Part shown: piece after piece, positions 13,512 to 17,169 of the stretch | How positions within the stretch are numbered: the first letter of the stretch is position 1 | Layout of the letters: each line of letters starts with the position of its first letter | Source of the DNA: Bog-756 sp052143895 | Lineage (GTDB): Bacteria; Actinomycetota; Acidimicrobiia; Acidimicrobiales; RAAP-2 | Assembly: GCA_052143895.1 (NCBI GenBank) | Contig: JBKQRT010000423.1 | Location: forward strand, 1-17,169 | Reading direction: 5' to 3' | Length of the DNA stretch: 17,169 bases | Made by a program: the position numbers and the translations under genes | The notes under the pieces: generated by a model | Seen by the model: the letters and a program-made list of their open reading frames with translations, nothing else | Told to the model about the DNA's origin: nothing | Database searches by the model: none

Positions 13512-14936
13512 TCATTCACCCTCCGAGGGGCTCTCCGGAGTGGGCAGCGGGGTGCGACGGCTCGGGAACGGGCACTGCTGGCGACCGGGGATGCAGATGG
13601 TGGCGCTCGTGGGGAAGGCGTAGTGGTCCGAGACGGTGATCGGGGTGCTCGGTGCGTGACCACCCCCGAACGTGACCTTCATCAGCCGCCCGCGGAAGTT
13701 CTGTGGACCGCAGTTGGACAGTCCCCCGGTACAGGTCACGTGGATGTCGATGAAGTACAACGTGCCGTCTGGTGCGAAGGCCATTCCGAACGGGTTGAAC
13801 CCGTCAGGGTCGGTCCCGAAGTCCGACAGGGACTCGCCCGGGACCCCCGGGCGCGCCACTTGCTGGCCCGTCGCGGTGAACCACTCGATCACGTCGTCGG
13901 TGCTGCCGCCGCCGAAGATGGAAGAGATGGCATAGCAGTTGCATGTCGGGTCGTGGGCGACGCCCATGGGGACAGGCAGGTTGCTCGTGCTGCCCTGGAA
14001 GAACACCGAGTCGGCGATGTCGGAACGGGGATAGACGCCATCAGGGCACTGGGCGGCACCGGTGGGGAAGGAGGAGTGGTCGAACTCGAGCACGTTGCCG
14101 GGGAACCCGCCGGAAGACGAGCCGGCCTGGGGCACGAGCAGGTTGCCGTTGGGCAGGGCGGTCATCATGCCGGGTTGGGACAGACCCCCGGTGCCGTCGT
14201 CGTGACCGCTCCCGAGTCCGCCGATGGTCGGTCCGTACAGGACGCACGACGAGGTGTACGAGGGTGCGAACCACTCGACCAGGCGCCCGTCGGTCGGGAT
14301 GGGGAACGAACCCTGGGCGGTACCGATGTCACTGGCGAAGACATTGTGCTGAGCGTCCACGGCGCACCCGGTGTAGGTGGCCTGACCGTTGTAGATCCCG
14401 TTGTCGTCGGGTGGGGAGTCCTCGCCGGGCAGGCCCGGTGCCATCCGATAGGGACCCGGGACGTAGAGGGTCTTCCCGGTGAAGCCTCCGTTGGCGTTGT
14501 TCACCTCCTCGCTGATCCCTGGCTGCTTGAACGGGTACGTCGGTGGACCCCCGGGGTTGTGCTGGCTCTGGTTGGTCGGGTCGGAACCGCCGACCCACCG
14601 CCCGGTCCCGTCGTTGAGGAGGCACACCTGGCCGTTGAGGTCCCAGGGGGTCATCATCTGACCCTGGGTGTTGTTGGCCGATTCGTAGTAGTCGACCTCC
14701 TCGTCCTGGTCCCAGTAGACGAGATAGCCCGACTTCGGTGCGGCGAACCCGGACGTGGCCTGGGCCCCCCCACCAGAGGCGGTGCTGCCCGAGCTGCAGC
14801 CCGCCAGCAGGAGCACGGCGACGAGAGCGACGCCGGGCACCCCGCGTCGGCCGGTCGGTCCTCGGCGACCGGTGCCGGGCGGGCGCACCACCGATGGCCG
14901 GATGGGGGCGTCACCAATCGGAGCGGGCGGGATCAC
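13512..14936 (-). CDS. Lipoprotein with NHL/beta-propeller-like repeats, unknown function
   Basis: The 474-residue product has a lipobox LLLAGC with Cys47. The unusually long 32-residue arginine/proline leader before the hydrophobic stretch suggests that the true start could be internal, yet the GTG at 14936 overlaps the upstream stop as GTGA and would give tight coupling. The mature part is rich in Gly, Pro, Asn and Asp, with propeller-like segments: TGCAVDAQHNVFASDIGTAQ, MMTALPNGNLLVPQAG, PMGVAHDPTCNCYAISSIFG and FGMAFAPDGTLYFIDIHVTC. Several cysteines probably form disulfides outside the membrane. A basic/serine-proline tail ends the protein. The next gene starts 33 nt downstream. I cannot assign a substrate or enzymatic role. 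Confidence 0.8.
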   Translation of the reverse strand: MIPPAPIGDAPIRPSVVRPPGTGRRGPTGRRGVPGVALVAVLLLAGCSSGSTASGGGAQATSGFAAPKSGYLVYWDQDEEVDYYESANNTQGQMMTPWDLNGQVCLLNDGTGRWVGGSDPTNQSQHNPGGPPTYPFKQPGISEEVNNANGGFTGKTLYVPGPYRMAPGLPGEDSPPDDNGIYNGQATYTGCAVDAQHNVFASDIGTAQGSFPIPTDGRLVEWFAPSYTSSCVLYGPTIGGLGSGHDDGTGGLSQPGMMTALPNGNLLVPQAGSSSGGFPGNVLEFDHSSFPTGAAQCPDGVYPRSDIADSVFFQGSTSNLPVPMGVAHDPTCNCYAISSIFGGGSTDDVIEWFTATGQQVARPGVPGESLSDFGTDPDGFNPFGMAFAPDGTLYFIDIHVTCTGGLSNCGPQNFRGRLMKVTFGGGHAPSTPITVSDHYAFPTSATICIPGRQQCPFPSRRTPLPTPESPSEGE

Positions 14937-17169
14937 GACGTGGTCTCCAGCTCACGTACGCAGTTGTTGGCCGTGTCGGAGACCACCAGCCGACCGGAGC
15001 CGGCCACCGCCACGCCGAGGGGCACCGACAGCGAGACGCCGCTGCTCGGCACCGGCGATTCGACACCGGTGGTGCAGCTCGAAGAACCACCCCCGGCGGC
15101 GGTGTAGATGTCCCCCGCGGTCATTGCCTGTCCGTAGAACTGGCCGCTCGCGGCGGCGACGACGCGGATCACCTTGTTGCCCGAATCGGCGACCACGACG
15201 TTCCCGGCGGCGTCGACGGCCACCCCGGCGGGCGAGGAGAGCTCGGCCGCGGCAGCCGGGCCGCCGTCGCCCGTCGAACCCTGGGTACCGTTGCCGGCCA
15301 GCGTGTAGATGTCACCGGCGGTCATCGTCCGGCCGTAGAAGGTGCCGCTGGCTGCGGCGATCATCCGCACCTCGTCGTTCTGGAAGTCCCCGACCACGAG
15401 GTTGCCGGCGTGGTCGACCGCCACGCCGACCGGCTGCTGCAGCGTGGCGGCCGACGCCGGCCCACCGTCCCCGGAGTTGCCGGCCATGCCTGTGCCGGCG
15501 AGCGTGTAGATGTCGCCGGCCGTCATGGGCCGGCCGTAGAAGGTGCCGGACCGCTCGGCCACGACCCGGACCTTGTTGCCGTAGAACTCGGTGAAGACGA
15601 TGTTGCCGGCCCTGTCGAGGGTGAGGTTCTCCGGCGCGTCGATCTTCCCCGCGGTAGCCGGACTCCCGTCGCCGGTGCTGCCCACCGCTCCCGTCCCGGC
15701 CACCGTGTAGATGTCGCCGACGGACATCGACCGCCCGTAGAAGGAGCCCGACCGGTTCGCCACCACCCGGATGCGGTTGCTGGCGAATTCGGCTTCGAGC
15801 ACGTTCCCGTCGGCGTCCAGGGCGACGCCGGACGGCGCGTCAAGCTCGGCGGCGGGTCCCGGTCCGCCGTCGCCACTCGATCCCGCGGTGCCGGTACCGG
15901 CGATCGTGTAGAGACTGCCGCCCGTCATCGATCGACCGAACTCGGTGCCCGAGTGGTCCGGTACGTAGCGGATGCGGTTGTTGTTCTGGTCGGCGACGAC
16001 CACGGCACCGGCGCTGTCGGCCGCCACGCCGGTGGGGAGGTTCAACAGGGCATCCGATGCGGGACCGCCGTCGCCGGAAAAGCCGCCCAGGGCGCCCGTG
16101 CCGGCCACCGTGGCGATGTCACCCGCGGAGACGGGGCGGCCGTAGAAGGTGCCGGACGTGGCCGCGATCACCCGGACCCGGTTGTTCCCCGAATCGGCGA
16201 TGACCACATTGCCGGCGGCATCCACCACCACGCCCCGCGGAGCCGAGAGCGCCGCCCGGACGGCGGGACCGCCGTCCCCGGAGAAGGTCGGCGAACCCGT
16301 CCCGGCCAGGGTGTAGACGTCGCCGGCCGACACGTGCACGCCGTAGGCGGTGCCGGACTGTTCGGCCACGATCCGGACCCGGTTGCCGGCGAGGTCGGTG
16401 ACCACCAGGTCGCCATGGGCGTCGACGGCCACCCCCGCGGGCTGCTCGAGCTCGGCCGATGTCGCCGGCCCGCCGTTGCCGGTCGAGCCGGCGGTGCCGT
16501 CCCCGGCCACGGTGTAGATGTCGCCCGCCGCCATCGCCCGTCCGTAGAAGGTGCCGGTGGCGGCGGCCACCACCCGGACCCGGCTGTTGCCGAGATCGGC
16601 GATGACCAGGTTGCCGTGGGCATCGACGGCGACGGCCGCCGGCTGGTCGAGCTCGGCCGATGTCGCCGGCCCGCCGTTGCCGGTCGAGCCGGCGGTGCCG
16701 TCCCCGGCCACGGTGTAGATGTCGCCCGCCACCATCGCCCGTCCGTAGAAGGTGCCGGTGGCGGCGGCCACCACGCGGAGGACGTCGTTGCCCGAGTCGC
16801 AAATCACGAGGTTGCCGGAGGGATCCACGGCGACCGCCGCGGGGTAGGCGAGCTCCGCCGATGTGGCGGCGCCGCCGTCACCGGCGTACCCCCATGTGCC
16901 GTCACCGGCGATCGTGTTGATGTCCCCGGCGGTCACCGGCACACCGAAGAGCGGCCCCGTGGCGGCCGGCACCACGCGAACCCGGTCGTTCTCGTAGTCG
17001 GCAATGAAGAGATCGCCGGCGCGATCCACGGCCAGACCGTATGGACCGTCGCACGCTGCATCGTTCGCCGGGCCGCCGTCCCCGCCGTAGCCCGAGGTGG
17101 CGATGTTCCCGGCGCAGGCGGCGTTCCGTTCGACGCCCGACGCGGCGAGCTCTCGGACCACCATGAGCG
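14933..17169 (-). CDS. NHL-repeat beta-propeller protein, 5' end outside the window
   Basis: At least 743 residues are open up to the window edge. The first ATG in view is at 17164, but repeats are already under way by residue 27, so the real start and any signal peptide probably lie beyond 17169. The protein is almost entirely tandem ~67-residue repeats of the form AGDIYTVAGTG-x4-GDGGPA-x-SAEL-x2-P-x-GVAVD, then AGNVVIADSGNNRVRVVA, and SGTFYGR. I count eleven, including a partial first and a divergent cysteine-containing last one. NHL repeats of this kind form propellers that usually bind proteins or glycans. No enzymatic motif is seen. The stop overlaps the next gene's GTG, so it heads a three-gene propeller operon. 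Confidence 0.88.
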   Translation of the reverse strand, partial: LMVVRELAASGVERNAACAGNIATSGYGGDGGPANDAACDGPYGLAVDRAGDLFIADYENDRVRVVPAATGPLFGVPVTAGDINTIAGDGTWGYAGDGGAATSAELAYPAAVAVDPSGNLVICDSGNDVLRVVAAATGTFYGRAMVAGDIYTVAGDGTAGSTGNGGPATSAELDQPAAVAVDAHGNLVIADLGNSRVRVVAAATGTFYGRAMAAGDIYTVAGDGTAGSTGNGGPATSAELEQPAGVAVDAHGDLVVTDLAGNRVRIVAEQSGTAYGVHVSAGDVYTLAGTGSPTFSGDGGPAVRAALSAPRGVVVDAAGNVVIADSGNNRVRVIAATSGTFYGRPVSAGDIATVAGTGALGGFSGDGGPASDALLNLPTGVAADSAGAVVVADQNNNRIRYVPDHSGTEFGRSMTGGSLYTIAGTGTAGSSGDGGPGPAAELDAPSGVALDADGNVLEAEFASNRIRVVANRSGSFYGRSMSVGDIYTVAGTGAVGSTGDGSPATAGKIDAPENLTLDRAGNIVFTEFYGNKVRVVAERSGTFYGRPMTAGDIYTLAGTGMAGNSGDGGPASAATLQQPVGVAVDHAGNLVVGDFQNDEVRMIAAASGTFYGRTMTAGDIYTLAGNGTQGSTGDGGPAAAAELSSPAGVAVDAAGNVVVADSGNKVIRVVAAASGQFYGQAMTAGDIYTAAGGGSSSCTTGVESPVPSSGVSLSVPLGVAVAGSGRLVVSDTANNCVRELETTS
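15119..16930 (-). repeat. Nine tandem ~201-bp coding repeats (NHL units 2-10)
   Basis: Within the NHL gene nine consecutive units of 67 codons (one of 68) run from 16930 down to 15119. Most pairs are diverged. Two neighbouring stretches, 16446-16573 and 16647-16774, are 128 bp long, offset exactly 201 bp, and differ at one base (16530 versus 16731). Confidence 0.9.

Noticed and set aside
12738..15107. 789-codon plus-strand frame opposite the propeller lipoproteins
   Set aside because: It spans two real minus-strand genes with lipoboxes and propeller motifs. Its translation is a Gly/Arg/Val/Asp-rich antisense shadow with no family resemblance.
15119..16930. Possible CRISPR-like array because of regular 201-bp spacing
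   Set aside because: The whole unit is coding, with repeats of 67 codons and no short repeat/unique spacer pattern. It is an NHL-repeat gene.

Overview
Almost all of the window (from about position 205 onward) is GC-rich DNA that looks like an uncultured actinobacterium, most plausibly class Acidimicrobiia. The best taxonomic hints are the GYW-LAAADGGVFSFGDA surface repeats on a polysaccharide deacetylase, a family I associate with Acidimicrobiia, plus a cysK-cysE pair with HxlR control, a DrrA/DrrB-type ABC exporter and an NDMA-dependent (mycofactocin-type) alcohol dehydrogenase. The first ~204 bases are different. They are AT-rich and carry tRNA-Glu(TTC) and tRNA-Lys(TTT), both with encoded CCA and with the sequence pattern of Bacilli. 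The tRNA-Lys loses its 5' acceptor strand exactly where the GC-rich DNA begins, so the left end looks like a chimeric join rather than native context.

Layout. 53-209: the two Bacilli-like tRNAs, the second truncated. 205-1176: a sparse or decaying stretch with a small HicA-like ORF, a mini-ORF with an LYEEARRR...GRS motif, and frameshifted remains of a fumarylacetoacetate hydrolase family gene. 1145-4386, all minus strand: hxlR, cysK, cysE, a conserved small protein, an Smr-domain protein and a two-helix membrane protein. HxlR is divergent from doxX (4471-5052, plus). cysK and cysE are 2 nt apart and form the last two steps of cysteine synthesis. The hxlR-cysK gap holds three overlapping palindromes spaced about one helical turn apart.

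5106-6350 (minus): secreted NodB-type polysaccharide deacetylase with C-terminal Acidimicrobiia repeats. 6545-9307 (plus): ABC ATPase, ABC-2 permease and a short-chain dehydrogenase, probably one operon. 9329-10462 (minus): class C beta-lactamase-like serine hydrolase. 10709-11821 (plus): NDMA-dependent alcohol dehydrogenase.

11905-17169 (minus): three consecutive genes for exported or surface beta-propeller proteins, transcribed inward from the right edge: a long NHL-repeat protein (5' end outside the window), a lipoprotein coupled to it by a GTGA overlap, and a PQQ-like propeller lipoprotein carrying an apparent one-base frameshift. This run is the most distinctive part of the window. Its function is unknown to me. 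I saw no CRISPR array, transposase, integrase or phage gene.
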